IMG/VR virus record: IMGVR_UViG_3300036768_001101
Span: 1 to 24,733 of that record
DNA length: 24,733 nt
Source of the DNA: a virus
Reading direction: 5' to 3' (one strand)
Below are positions 5,271 to 12,529 of the stretch, piece by piece (positions within the stretch are counted from its first letter, which is position 1; the number at the start of each line of letters is the position of its first letter). The position numbers and the translations under genes are program-made. The notes under the pieces are model-generated. The model ran no database searches. It had not been told where the DNA came from and saw nothing but the letters and a program-made list of their open reading frames with translations.

Positions 5271-7091
5271 ATGGATATAGACAAAATCCTAAAACAATTT
5301 GAAAGTGACAAACAAGCTTACTCCAAAATATTCTCCTTATTTGATGAGAAAGAAAGGTTTTTGAAAAATGAAATTTCCGATAGCGGAAAAGGAATTCTTA
5401 AATCACAGGTATTAGACCAAACTTTAATGACTGCGTTAATTAGGCGAGCCAATCAAGTTATGGCTAAGATGCCAACGGGAGTGGTTAGAGTTCTATCAAA
5501 AGAGGATAAAGGGAAAGGTGTTTTCTTAAATTTAATTTTAGACCACTATATTATCCCAAATGCCAACTCACAGGCTGATATCTACACAAAGTTTTGGCTA
5601 ATGGAGTTTTTGTCTTTAATCTACGGGAAAATGGATGTTTTGGTTGACTGGGTGGTAAAGGAGGGGTATACAGGTCCTGACTTCTTCTTAATCCCACCAA
5701 AATTAGGAATACCTGAACCTGGGGTTATATCAACAAATGATATGTCCCGATATTTTGTTTTGTCTTATGTTTCAGAGGACTTTTTGAAAAAAAGAAAAGG
5801 GTTAAAATATTGGAAGAATATTGATAAAGTGCTTGATAAAGGAAAAAAGAATAAAACAGATGAAAGAGATACATCAACCTCAAAGGAAAGAGAGGAAAAT
5901 GAATTATACAAAGACCAATACGAGCTTATTACCTTATACACTCCAAAAAGTTGGATTACTTTTTCAAGACAAGCAAAGGTGATTTTAAGAGATATTGAAA
6001 ATCCTCATCAAAATGGAAAACTTCCAATTGTCTCAAAAGTATGCTATCCAACACTTGACAATTATTTCGGCACATCAGAATATGATAGAAATATAAGCCA
6101 GCAAAAAGCACTAAACTCAACTGTCAATTTATCACTTGATGCCTTAAAAAAACATCTTTATCCTCCAACTAAAATCTATCCAAGTGATGTTCATATGCCA
6201 TCTTTCTCATTATCACCTGGAGCAGTATGGGTATTGAAAAATCCAAATCCAAATGCTATTGTTCAAGAGCAATTCTCACCAGCACCACTTCAAACATTTA
6301 ATGCTTTATATGGAGTGTTAAAGGGAGCTTTGTTATCATCTCTTGGCACAACTGATACAACTGTATCATCTGCAGTTGAGCCAGCACAGGGAAAAACACC
6401 AGAGGCTTTGAAGATGCAACAAATGTTTATCACCCTAAACACCTCATTTGACAGAAAAATGTTAGAGCAGGCAATTTCAGATATCTATGACAGATTTTTA
6501 GACCTTCTAACCCACAAACAAGAGGCTGATATTGAATTTGATATTTTTGGTGATGAGTTTAATATGATAAAAGAGCAGTATCCTGATATTTTAGAGTTGT
6601 ATGAAAGCGGAGAAGGTGGAAAAATTACTATTAAAAACAAGGATATTAAAAACTTGTCGGTTAAATTCTTTATTGATGCTTCATCCACAATGAAGCAAGA
6701 TGAGATGCTTGAAAATCAAAACTTAACTTCTATTTTAGGCTTTTTATTAAAATTACCTGGCTTTATGGAGCAGGTAGCCCAGCAAGGAAAAGCAAGGTAT
6801 GGTTCAGTTGAAATTGATTTTTCAGAACTTCTTAAAAGATTTATAGCAACAGCAGGGGTAGAAGGGTATGACAAGATTATAAAAGACGCACCGAAGGAGG
6901 CATTAACAGTTAACAATGCCCAAACTCAACCCCAGGCTATGGGGATGGCTCAAATGCCACAACAACAAGGTATGGGAGAGGGTATGCCGCAGGAGGCACA
7001 ACCTCAACCACAACCGCAAGAAGAAAATCCTCTGATAGCAAGTCTACCTGAGGATCAAAAAAGATTGTTTTATGAAATTATAAACAGATAA
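5271..7091 (+). CDS. Portal protein
   Basis: This 606-aa protein has portal length and position: after terminase and before scaffold and capsid. Visible features that suit podovirus-type portals are an acidic and aromatic middle (YELITLYTPKSWITF), a Q/N-rich stretch around residues 275-300, a clip/stem-like helix region near 340-400 (ALLSSLGTTDTTVSSA) and a C-terminal Q/M/P-rich low-complexity tail (QPQAMGMAQMPQQQGMG) before a short helix. It should form the dodecameric ring through which DNA enters the head and to which the tail attaches. ATG 5271 is chosen over the in-frame TTG at 5265, which lies in the terminator T-run. The assignment rests on size, context and general look rather than a diagnostic motif. 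Confidence 0.85.
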   Translation: MDIDKILKQFESDKQAYSKIFSLFDEKERFLKNEISDSGKGILKSQVLDQTLMTALIRRANQVMAKMPTGVVRVLSKEDKGKGVFLNLILDHYIIPNANSQADIYTKFWLMEFLSLIYGKMDVLVDWVVKEGYTGPDFFLIPPKLGIPEPGVISTNDMSRYFVLSYVSEDFLKKRKGLKYWKNIDKVLDKGKKNKTDERDTSTSKEREENELYKDQYELITLYTPKSWITFSRQAKVILRDIENPHQNGKLPIVSKVCYPTLDNYFGTSEYDRNISQQKALNSTVNLSLDALKKHLYPPTKIYPSDVHMPSFSLSPGAVWVLKNPNPNAIVQEQFSPAPLQTFNALYGVLKGALLSSLGTTDTTVSSAVEPAQGKTPEALKMQQMFITLNTSFDRKMLEQAISDIYDRFLDLLTHKQEADIEFDIFGDEFNMIKEQYPDILELYESGEGGKITIKNKDIKNLSVKFFIDASSTMKQDEMLENQNLTSILGFLLKLPGFMEQVAQQGKARYGSVEIDFSELLKRFIATAGVEGYDKIIKDAPKEALTVNNAQTQPQAMGMAQMPQQQGMGEGMPQEAQPQPQPQEENPLIASLPEDQKRLFYEIINR

Positions 7092-7093
7092 AT

Positions 7094-7492
7094 ATGTTAA
7101 AAGGACAACAGGCGATACCACCAGTATCAACTTGGACAGTTGCTGATTTTATCAGCAAGGTAAAAGATGCAAGTTATAAAGAGATTGTTTCAAAAGCAGA
7201 GAAAGAAGATGAGGAAGTAATAAATTTGCTTGGCAATAAGAGTTTTGAAAAGTTTAAAGAATTAGTTGAAAAAAGAATAGAGTTTTTGAAAAACTTAGTT
7301 GACCCAGAAAGCAAGGCATCGCTAGTTGATATTAACGATACACCAGAGAGAATTGGAATGAAGTATCTAATAATCTCATTTGCTATTTATCAATTGCGAC
7401 AAATGATAAGTTTGCCAGAAATTATAAATGAAGCCAGAAAAACAGGAGAACAAATCGAAAGAGGAGTTGATATTGGGACAGTCGATTTATGA
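7094..7492 (+). CDS. Hypothetical head-region protein
   Basis: This 132-aa, mostly helical, charged protein begins 2 nt after the portal stop in the AAATATG context. Two helical blocks (YKEIVSKAEKEDEEVINLL and FEKFKELVEKRIEFLKNL) precede a more hydrophobic segment (RIGMKYLIISFAIYQLRQMI, ~88-107). No known motif is seen. Its end overlaps the next gene by 20 nt. Given its place between portal and scaffold it may be a minor head or assembly protein, but nothing in the sequence proves it. Confidence 0.75.
   Translation: MLKGQQAIPPVSTWTVADFISKVKDASYKEIVSKAEKEDEEVINLLGNKSFEKFKELVEKRIEFLKNLVDPESKASLVDINDTPERIGMKYLIISFAIYQLRQMISLPEIINEARKTGEQIERGVDIGTVDL
7461..7466 (+). promoter_or_regulatory. Ribosome site that decides a TTG start
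   Basis: GAGGAG lies 6 nt before TTG 7473 inside the preceding gene. It favours TTG 7473 over the upstream in-frame ATG 7428, which would give a 65-nt overlap. Confidence 0.5.
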
Positions 7493-7691
7493 GTTTGATT
7501 TAGATGAGATAAGAGCGGAGGCTAAAAAGCAGGCACTTTTAAAACACAGGTGGGTTCAAAAAGGGGTATGGCTTGAATGTAAGAGTTGTAAATTCAGACA
7601 CGGATTTTATGTTGGGATAAATAAAATCTTGGTTGGAGTTGATGATGAGGGAAATCCGATATTAAAGGACAAAAAGGAAGTCTTTAAATGA
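7473..7691 (+). CDS. Small CxxC protein
   Basis: From TTG 7473 the product is 72 aa (87 aa if ATG 7428 is used). The core (HRWVQKGVWLECKSCKFRH) with a single CxxC pair is followed by GFYVGINKILVGVDDEGNP, a pattern I associate with small proteins encoded beside phage portal and capsid genes. With only two cysteines and a nearby histidine, metal binding would need a partner or a dimer. The GAGGAG ribosome site supports the TTG start. The stop overlaps a short downstream ORF by the ATGA junction typical of coupled genes. Function unknown. Confidence 0.7.
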   Translation: MGQSIYEFDLDEIRAEAKKQALLKHRWVQKGVWLECKSCKFRHGFYVGINKILVGVDDEGNPILKDKKEVFK

Positions 7692-7759
7692 TAAAGGCTT
7701 TTTTCTTGTTCTTTAAAAGAGCAAGGGAGTGGTCGACCAATCCTAAAATGGTCAGTTAA
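7688..7759 (+). CDS. Possible 23-aa ORF
   Basis: This frame (begins MIKAFFLFFKRAREWS) starts in an ATGA overlap with the stop of the previous gene, as expected for a coupled gene. The first ten residues are hydrophobic and aromatic, the rest basic, like a tiny membrane-anchored peptide. It spans hairpin-forming DNA, so it may be a chance frame over RNA structure. There is no ribosome site beyond the coupling. Confidence 0.3.
   Translation: MIKAFFLFFKRAREWSTNPKMVS
7705..7753 (+). repeat. Hairpins between small CxxC gene and scaffold gene
   Basis: CTTGTTCT (7705-7712) pairs with AGAGCAAG (7718-7725), 5-nt loop, one G-U. Next comes the perfect palindrome TGGTCGACCA (7730-7739), whose GACCA can instead pair with TGGTC at 7749-7753. 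No T-run follows, so this is not an intrinsic terminator; it may be an mRNA processing or stability element. Confidence 0.45.
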
Positions 7760-7778
7760 AAATTACAACTTGAAACAT

Positions 7779-8630
7779 ATGGCAGACGAAGAAAAAAAGG
7801 TGGAAGAGGTTGCCACCACCTCATCGCCAGAGGAAAAAACACAACCTCAAGAGGATTTAAAAGTTAATACTGATGAAGGAGCAAAAACAGAAGAAACAAA
7901 GCAGGAACCTTTACAAAAAGAGGGTGAAGAAACCGAACCAAAAAAACCATCTAGACTTGAAAGAAGAGTAGAGAGCTTGGAGAAGAAAAAGCAAGGGATT
8001 GAAGGTCTTTTGGAAACTCTAACTCAAAAGAGAAAAGAGAACGAGGTGGTTCAAAGGGCAGAAATTCCGTCTGAATTTTTAAGGACGGATAATCCGCAAG
8101 TGCCACCGATTTTACAACCTGGTGAGACAGAAATAGCACCAGATGAATTAGAAAGAAGAATTGCTATGCGAGAGCAGGCTTTACGAGAGCAGATTAAAAG
8201 CGAGGTGAGACAAGAGTTAGAGATTAAACAAAAGCAACAAGAGTATGTTGGCACAATAAAATCCCATCTTGACGAGTTGGAAGAGGTAAAAAAACTTCCA
8301 ATGATGGAAGATGAGGATTTTTCAAATGAGGTAAAAGAGTTATATGAAAAAAATAATTTTATCTTGGGTTTAGATGGTCAGCCAGTGTTTTTGGGAGCAG
8401 TTAGACCAAAGGAAGCATATGAGCTGGTAAAGCAGAAGTTTGAAAAATTAAAACAAAAACTATCAGGTCAGGTTGCCCAAAAACTAACTGACCAGGTTAG
8501 CAGTTCGGCAATATCACCCTCATTACAGCCACAACAACAGGAGGTCTCAATAGAGGAGCTTAAAAAAGACCTTTGGGATAATCCTGGTAAGGTGGCATCC
8601 ATCCTTGAAAAAAAGCTAATTAAAAGTTAA
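7779..8630 (+). CDS. Scaffolding-like protein
   Basis: This 283-aa protein lies directly before the major capsid gene. The N-terminal ~60 residues are acidic, disordered and rich in E/K/T/P. Long coiled-coil helices follow (RLERRVESLEKKKQGIEGLL and MREQALREQIKSEVRQELEI). The C-terminus is a Q-rich linker plus a short basic helix (DNPGKVASILEKKLIKS), the usual place for capsid binding in scaffolds. These traits and the position fit an internal scaffold that shapes the procapsid and then leaves. The ATG at 7779 (CATATGGC) is preferred to the in-frame TTG at 7770. There is no Shine-Dalgarno site. It has no specific motif, so the call rests on composition and context. Confidence 0.75.
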   Translation: MADEEKKVEEVATTSSPEEKTQPQEDLKVNTDEGAKTEETKQEPLQKEGEETEPKKPSRLERRVESLEKKKQGIEGLLETLTQKRKENEVVQRAEIPSEFLRTDNPQVPPILQPGETEIAPDELERRIAMREQALREQIKSEVRQELEIKQKQQEYVGTIKSHLDELEEVKKLPMMEDEDFSNEVKELYEKNNFILGLDGQPVFLGAVRPKEAYELVKQKFEKLKQKLSGQVAQKLTDQVSSSAISPSLQPQQQEVSIEELKKDLWDNPGKVASILEKKLIKS

Positions 8631-8661
8631 AAGTTTCAAGGAAAGGGGGTGAAAAAATAAT

Positions 8662-9573
8662 ATGGCAGTCCAAACTACATCTGGTTTATCAGGTGAGGTA
8701 AAAACATTTTATGAAAGTAAGTTTTTGGAAAGAGGAAAATACCAGCTATTACACGGTGAAGGAGCTCAAAAAAACACCCATCCAAAAGGAGAAGGTAAAA
8801 CTATTCAATGGAATAGATATACTCCTTTGGCTGCGGCTACAACTCCTTTAACCGAAGGTTCAAACCCATCAGAGGTTAATTTGACTGCATCTCAGGTTAC
8901 TGCTACATTAGCTGAATATGGTAATGTTGTAAAAATCAGTAAACTCTTGAAATTAACCTCTATAGACAAGGACGCAACTGAAAAAGTTGAGGTTCTTGGA
9001 CAAAATATGGGTGAGACAATCGATACCCTTGATAGAGAGGCTTTATTTGCTGGTGCTACAGTTCAGCTTGCTAATGGAAAAACAGCTCTATCTAATATTG
9101 CCGCAACCGATGTTCTTTCGACAACTGAAGTAAGAAAAGCTATCAGAACCTTACAGGTAAACAAAGCTATGAAATACCCAGATGGATTCTTTATTGCTAA
9201 AATTGGTCCATACACCGAATTTGATATTAAAGCCGATACAACTTGGGTAAATGCCGCTACTTACTCCGATGTAAAAAAACTTTACAACGGAGAAGTTGGT
9301 TCCTTATATGGAGCTCGTTTTGTAAACGTCACCAATCAGAAAAGCGAGACATCAACAACCGAGGTTTACTCCAACTTCATTCACGGAGCCAACGCTTTTG
9401 CTAAATACGATTTATCAGGTGATGTGCCAAGACTTTACATTAAAGTTCCATCAGAATCAGATACCTCAAATCCAACTGACCGATACTCAACTATCGGTTG
9501 GGCGGGTTCTTATGTTGCTAAAGTTTTGATTTCTCAATGGGTTATAAATATTAAAACTGGTGCAACAGCATAA
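8662..9573 (+). CDS. Major capsid protein, N4-gp56 family
   Basis: This 303-aa protein matches the pattern of the N4-gp56 major capsid family (HK97 fold). It starts with LSGEVKTFYESKFLERGKY, then a GxGKTIQWNRYTPL block, ATTPLTEGSNPSE (residues ~60-72), ITATL-like repeats with AEYGNVVKISKLL, and TIDTLDREALFAG. The C-terminal half has YPDGFFIAKIGPYTEFDIK and the receptor-like VTNQKSE region. It should form the capsid shell. The start at 8662 has both the ATATGGC context and one of the few good ribosome sites here (AAAGGGGGTG, 11 nt upstream), as expected for the most expressed gene. Codons look better chosen than in neighbours, with more C-ending triplets. A strong hairpin follows its stop. Confident. 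Confidence 0.93.
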   Translation: MAVQTTSGLSGEVKTFYESKFLERGKYQLLHGEGAQKNTHPKGEGKTIQWNRYTPLAAATTPLTEGSNPSEVNLTASQVTATLAEYGNVVKISKLLKLTSIDKDATEKVEVLGQNMGETIDTLDREALFAGATVQLANGKTALSNIAATDVLSTTEVRKAIRTLQVNKAMKYPDGFFIAKIGPYTEFDIKADTTWVNAATYSDVKKLYNGEVGSLYGARFVNVTNQKSETSTTEVYSNFIHGANAFAKYDLSGDVPRLYIKVPSESDTSNPTDRYSTIGWAGSYVAKVLISQWVINIKTGATA

Positions 9574-9574
9574 G

Positions 9575-9619
9575 AGCTTACAAGTTGGGGGGTAGTTTTC
9601 TACTCCCCAAAAGCAAGCT
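9575..9619 (+). other. Strong hairpin after capsid gene (no T-run)
   Basis: TTGGGGGGTAG (9585-9595) pairs with CTACTCCCCAA (9600-9610) across a TTTT loop, 11 bp with one G-U. It is flanked by AGCTT (9575-9579) and AAGCT (9615-9619), which can extend it. Four A follow instead of T, so it is a poor intrinsic terminator. It may protect the capsid mRNA 3' end or be a processing site that separates capsid from minor genes. The next ATG is 4 nt after it. Confidence 0.7.
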
Positions 9620-9622
9620 ATT

Positions 9623-9952
9623 ATGAGAAAAACAACTAGATATTTAGATTTAGCATCCCTTGAGGAGGGTGTCTCACAAGCAAAAACAACAGAAGGAAAA
9701 TTGCATAGAAAAGCAATATTGGAGGATGTTTATGAGCAGATGAAAGACCCGTTTTTGGAGAAAATGAGAATAGAGTTAATTAGTGCCTTAAAAAGGCAGG
9801 ATGTGGTAAAATTTAATGAGATAAGAAAAAAGGTTGAAGATTATGCTAGATCAAGGCAGTTTATTGAAAATAGAATAAAAGCAAGAGCAAGGATTAGTAA
9901 AAAAGAAGCAGACCTTTTTATTCGAAAGGAGGTGATACCAAATGGAAGATAA
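9623..9952 (+). CDS. Hypothetical helical protein after capsid
   Basis: This 109-aa, highly charged protein is predicted all-helical (KMRIELISALKRQDVVKF, then NEIRKKVEDYARSRQFIEN). It begins four bases after the capsid hairpin, in TTATGAG, with no ribosome site. It ends within the ribosome site and start of the next gene (11-nt overlap). No family is recognised; neck, head-completion or assembly chaperone roles are possible from position only. Confidence 0.75.
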   Translation: MRKTTRYLDLASLEEGVSQAKTTEGKLHRKAILEDVYEQMKDPFLEKMRIELISALKRQDVVKFNEIRKKVEDYARSRQFIENRIKARARISKKEADLFIRKEVIPNGR

Positions 9953-10259
9953 AAAACAGGAAAAAAAAGGATTAACACTAAATGAGGCGGTAATGAAAGT
10001 AAATGAGATTATGGTTTCAAGACCAGCTCTTTTAAATATTTCACTTGTAAAAGATGACGGAAGACACACATATAAATGGGGTGAAAATGATGAGGAAGCA
10101 AAGAAAAAAAGAAGTGAGGTAAGAGAAATATTAAAAGAAGCCTGGCAGTCTGGTGCCTTAAATTATCAAATGATTGCTGATAAGTTAAGAGTGGATGTTT
10201 TGTCAATTCAAGCTTTAATTGATGAAGATTTTTTATTTAATTATCCGCATCTAAAATGA
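9942..10259 (+). CDS. Hypothetical protein with strong ribosome site
   Basis: This 105-aa protein begins MEDKKQEKKGLTLNEAV and carries a possible small helix-turn-helix-like segment (ALNYQMIADKLRVDVLSIQALI, ~73-94). Its ribosome site AGGAGGTGAT, 6 nt before the ATG, is a near-perfect match to the 16S rRNA tail and the best in the window. This suggests high output of a structural or regulatory product. It shares an ATGA junction with the next gene. The function is unknown. Confidence 0.78.
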   Translation: MEDKKQEKKGLTLNEAVMKVNEIMVSRPALLNISLVKDDGRHTYKWGENDEEAKKKRSEVREILKEAWQSGALNYQMIADKLRVDVLSIQALIDEDFLFNYPHLK

Positions 10260-10687
10260 GTGATTTAACTTTTAGAACAAAGGTTGATAATACAGGAGAA
10301 AATACTCCTGTTGAAAATATTGCTCCTGAAAAAAAAGAAGGAGCAGTATTATCAGGTGATAAAAAAGATACAGAGCTATCACCAGAGCTTTATAGCAAAA
10401 CAGAAGGGAAGCCATATTTGGCTAAAATGTTAGGGCTTGAGAATGTTTATGAGGATTTGTCCCCTGAGATTTTATCAGCAGTTGATACAATAGAGGAATA
10501 TTTTAAAAACCTTGTCAATAAAGGAAAAAGAGCAAATGATAGGACATCTTATAAAGAGTTTTTCTCATATTTGGAAAATATTGTTTCAGTTAGAAATCAG
10601 CCAGTATTATCAAAACTTGAAAAAATAGCAGATTTTATTAAAACTATTCAAAAGGCAAAGGAATATGGTAAATATAAGGACGCATAA
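10256..10687 (+). CDS. Hypothetical protein
   Basis: This 143-aa protein has a disordered N-terminal third rich in E/K/T/G/D (residues 1-50). A helical domain follows (MLGLENVYEDLSPEIL, then AVDTIEEYFKNLVNKG and LSKLEKIADFIKTIQKAKEY). The start is in an ATGA overlap with the upstream gene, so it is probably translated by coupling. Its end overlaps the next gene by 23 nt. No motif is recognised. Confidence 0.72.
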   Translation: MSDLTFRTKVDNTGENTPVENIAPEKKEGAVLSGDKKDTELSPELYSKTEGKPYLAKMLGLENVYEDLSPEILSAVDTIEEYFKNLVNKGKRANDRTSYKEFFSYLENIVSVRNQPVLSKLEKIADFIKTIQKAKEYGKYKDA

Positions 10688-10997
10688 AATTAAAGAAAGC
10701 GAACAGAATATCCTAAATCAGACATTTGATGAGGATTTTAATGTGATGGCTATTGAGTTAGTTGAATTTGATGGGGAAAAGCTGGTTAGAAAAGAGTCTC
10801 CAACAAGACAAACAAAAATAGTTGAAAGTGGAGGATATACCTACATTTGTAAAGCTCCAGTTGGAACCCCAGTCTCACAACCAAAATGGCAGATATATAG
10901 AATTGATTCACAAGGAAATAAAATGTATGCGGATGCTAATCCTAACTATGACAATGTAGCAACTGACCCAACGACATTAAGCTATTCTTATAGCTAA
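10665..10997 (+). CDS. Small phage structural-type protein (neck/tail region)
   Basis: This 110-aa protein has a helical N-terminus and then a beta-rich domain. That domain contains YTYICKAPVGTPVSQPKWQ, then IYRIDSQGN and YADANPNYDNVATDPTTLSY. This 'APxGT..WxIxRID..G......N..FDN..' pattern recurs in small proteins of phage neck, tail and fibre clusters, where it may be a virion component; the name of the family is not known to me. It starts in ATATGGT inside the preceding gene and ends one base before the glycosyltransferase start. Confidence 0.72.
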   Translation: MVNIRTHKIKESEQNILNQTFDEDFNVMAIELVEFDGEKLVRKESPTRQTKIVESGGYTYICKAPVGTPVSQPKWQIYRIDSQGNKMYADANPNYDNVATDPTTLSYSYS

Positions 10998-10998
10998 T

Positions 10999-12081
10999 AT
11001 GAAAATTTTAGGAATTGAGACGAAATACACGATACCAAATGAGAACAAAACAAGAACTTCTGCCGTTGACTGGTGGAGGCTTATTAATCCCTTAAACAAC
11101 TTAAAAAAAATAACCAACTGGCAGATTGATATTCAAAAGGGAGTAGTAGATAATAAAAAAGCAACTCAAATGGAGGTAGATGAGGCTTGGCTTAAGCTTG
11201 GAAAATACGATATTGTTTTTTCTTCCTATTATCACAATCCCATTGCTTACTCTTATATGGCAGTTGTCTCAAAAAGAAGCGGGATGAAGTATGTTTATGA
11301 TTTAGATGATAATCCTCTAACAGTTAGACCATATAACGTTTTTTATAATGAGTTTATAAAAAATAAAGAAAGCTATGAGATTATCTTAAATGATTTACCA
11401 TTTATAACAGTAACAAACAGCAAATTGAAAAAAGAATTAAAAAAAATAAATGAAAAGGGAAGGATCTTTATTTTGCCAAATTTAATTGATGAGGAGGTTT
11501 ATATACCAGCAAAACATATTGAGGACGATGTTATTACAATCGCCTATCAGGGAGGAACATCTCACGTTGGCGATTTACTGTTTACTGAATTTCATTCTGC
11601 CTTAGCCTATATTTTAGGCAAATATCAAGGAAAGGTAAGGTTTCAAATCTTTGGTTTTTTACCAACAGAATTAGACAATCTCCCATATGTTGAGCATATA
11701 GAAGGGAAGGTGGATTTTTATGATTGGATTGAGATTTATAAAAAATATTCTCCGTACTGGGATATTGGTGTTGCTCCACTTGAAGAGAATGATTTTAACT
11801 TGGTTAAATCTCCAATTAAAGTTATGGAGTATGGGATATCGCAAGTGCCAACGATAACCTCCCCAGTTGGACCATATTTATCAATCATAAAAGATAAAAA
11901 GAACGGTTATTTTGCCAGAACTGTAAAAGACTGGATAAATTGTTTTGAGGATTTAATTGAAAATAAAGAAAAAAGGTTAAAAATGGGGGAAATAATAAAA
12001 CAGGAGGTATTAAAAGACTGGACAATAAAAGGAAAAATCCATTTATGGAAGGAAGTTTTTGAGAAAATAAATTCCACTTGA
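10999..12081 (+). CDS. GT-B glycosyltransferase (GT4-like)
   Basis: This 360-aa protein looks like a two-Rossmann-domain GT-B enzyme. The N-terminal domain starts MKILGIETKY and holds KYVYDLDDNPL. The C-terminal domain starts near VITIAYQGGTSH (~residue 180) and ends in the sugar-nucleotide-binding region DIGVAPLEENDF, then KSPIKVMEYGISQVPTITSPVGP, as in GT4 family enzymes (the KxxEYG core with the acidic residue). It should transfer a sugar from a nucleotide-sugar donor. Inside a structural operon, likely acceptors are virion proteins or host surface glycans. The stop TGA (12079-12081) lies in the -35 box of the next promoter. Cytoplasmic, with no signal peptide or membrane segment. Family confident; substrate unknown. 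Confidence 0.88.
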   Translation: MKILGIETKYTIPNENKTRTSAVDWWRLINPLNNLKKITNWQIDIQKGVVDNKKATQMEVDEAWLKLGKYDIVFSSYYHNPIAYSYMAVVSKRSGMKYVYDLDDNPLTVRPYNVFYNEFIKNKESYEIILNDLPFITVTNSKLKKELKKINEKGRIFILPNLIDEEVYIPAKHIEDDVITIAYQGGTSHVGDLLFTEFHSALAYILGKYQGKVRFQIFGFLPTELDNLPYVEHIEGKVDFYDWIEIYKKYSPYWDIGVAPLEENDFNLVKSPIKVMEYGISQVPTITSPVGPYLSIIKDKKNGYFARTVKDWINCFEDLIENKEKRLKMGEIIKQEVLKDWTIKGKIHLWKEVFEKINST

Positions 12082-12106
12082 TTTTTATAATTTTTTTTGT
12101 TATTCT
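12078..12106 (+). promoter_or_regulatory. Extended -10 promoter for non-coding RNA region
   Basis: TTGATT (12078-12083), 17-bp T-rich spacer, TGT then TATTCT (12101-12106), an extended -10 element. Predicted start about 12113-12116. No gene follows for more than 900 nt on this strand, so the transcript is non-coding or has a very long leader. Confidence 0.6.
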
Positions 12107-12436
12107 TTTTTTTTGATTAAGAGTATTTTGGTTTGGAAAGTGTGGTAGCGGAGGTTCTCCCATCCTTTCCGTTTTCCTTGACAACAAGGTTTGCAAATAA
12201 AAACGGCTTAACAATTGGGAGGGCGACCGAGACTCATCCAGACGCAAATAAGAAGTGTTGATTACATTTACATCCGTGAAAAAACCCAAGCACACTCCTC
12301 GTGCCAGGAAACAGAGGAGAGATGGGGGGAGATAGGAAGAAACAAGGTAGGATAAAAAGAAGGTGTAAACAACCTGCTTGCGGAGGAAAGATTGAGGGAA
12401 GCCAAGGGCATCAAGCACCGTAAGAGTAGAGTAAGA

Positions 12437-12451
12437 GGGGGGAGGGGGAGG
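12437..12451 (+). other. G-rich tract on + strand
   Basis: Six G, A, five G, A, two G (12437-12451), three bases before the left arm of the inverted repeat. It could form an RNA:DNA hybrid (R-loop) or a G-quadruplex when transcribed. An earlier GGGGGGAG block lies at 12324-12331. Confidence 0.6.
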
Positions 12452-12453
12452 CA

Positions 12454-12520
12454 TTATATACACGTCGTTTAATGTAAAGTTGAGGCTAAAAATAATAACA
12501 ATTTACGACGTCTTATATAA
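12454..12520. repeat. Inverted repeat with TATATA shoulders
   Basis: The left arm TTATATA-C-ACGTCGT (12454-12468) matches the right arm ACGACGT-CT-TATATAA (12505-12520): two 7-bp perfect blocks joined by a small internal loop, around a ~36-nt AT-rich spacer. It can be a cruciform in DNA or the 3' stem of the RNA. No T-run follows on the + strand, so it is not a standard terminator. Confidence 0.75.
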
Positions 12521-12529
12521 AAAAAAGAA

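Larger units (their letters stand above)
12113..12520 (+). ncRNA. Large structured non-coding RNA candidate
   Basis: These ~400 nt carry no credible ORF, are much GC-richer than their surroundings and have a strongly purine-biased second half (12300-12450). Paired segments visible by eye: GGAAAG/CTTTCC (5' domain), enclosing GGAG/CTCC; CCGTTTT/AAAACGG enclosing CCTTG/CAAGG with an ACAA loop; CTCCTC/GAGGAG around a GAAACA-containing loop; TGCTTG/CAAGCA; and a terminal inverted repeat (12454-12520). CTCCCA can also pair with TGGGAG at long range. The 8-mer GGGGGGAG occurs at 12324-12331 and 12437-12444. A promoter sits directly upstream. I do not recognise RNase P, tmRNA, a group I or II intron, or a tRNA. 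It may be one of the large ornate phage RNAs or a replication primer. Confidence 0.5.

Noticed and set aside
8605-8633. Possible promoter TTGAAA, 17 bp, TAAAAG before the capsid gene
   Set aside because: The -10 box matches consensus at only four positions and the region is simply A-rich; no firm evidence of a capsid-specific start.
8850-8866. GGTTCAAA-type strings (also near 19977) as tRNA T-arms
   Set aside because: They lie in coding frames of capsid and nozzle genes with no cloverleaf around them. No tRNA or rRNA gene was found.
11885-12463. 192-codon minus-strand frame over the non-coding region and the end of the glycosyltransferase
   Set aside because: Low-complexity P/L/S/F protein arising from reading the purine-rich RNA region and a real gene backwards; no promoter or ribosome site.
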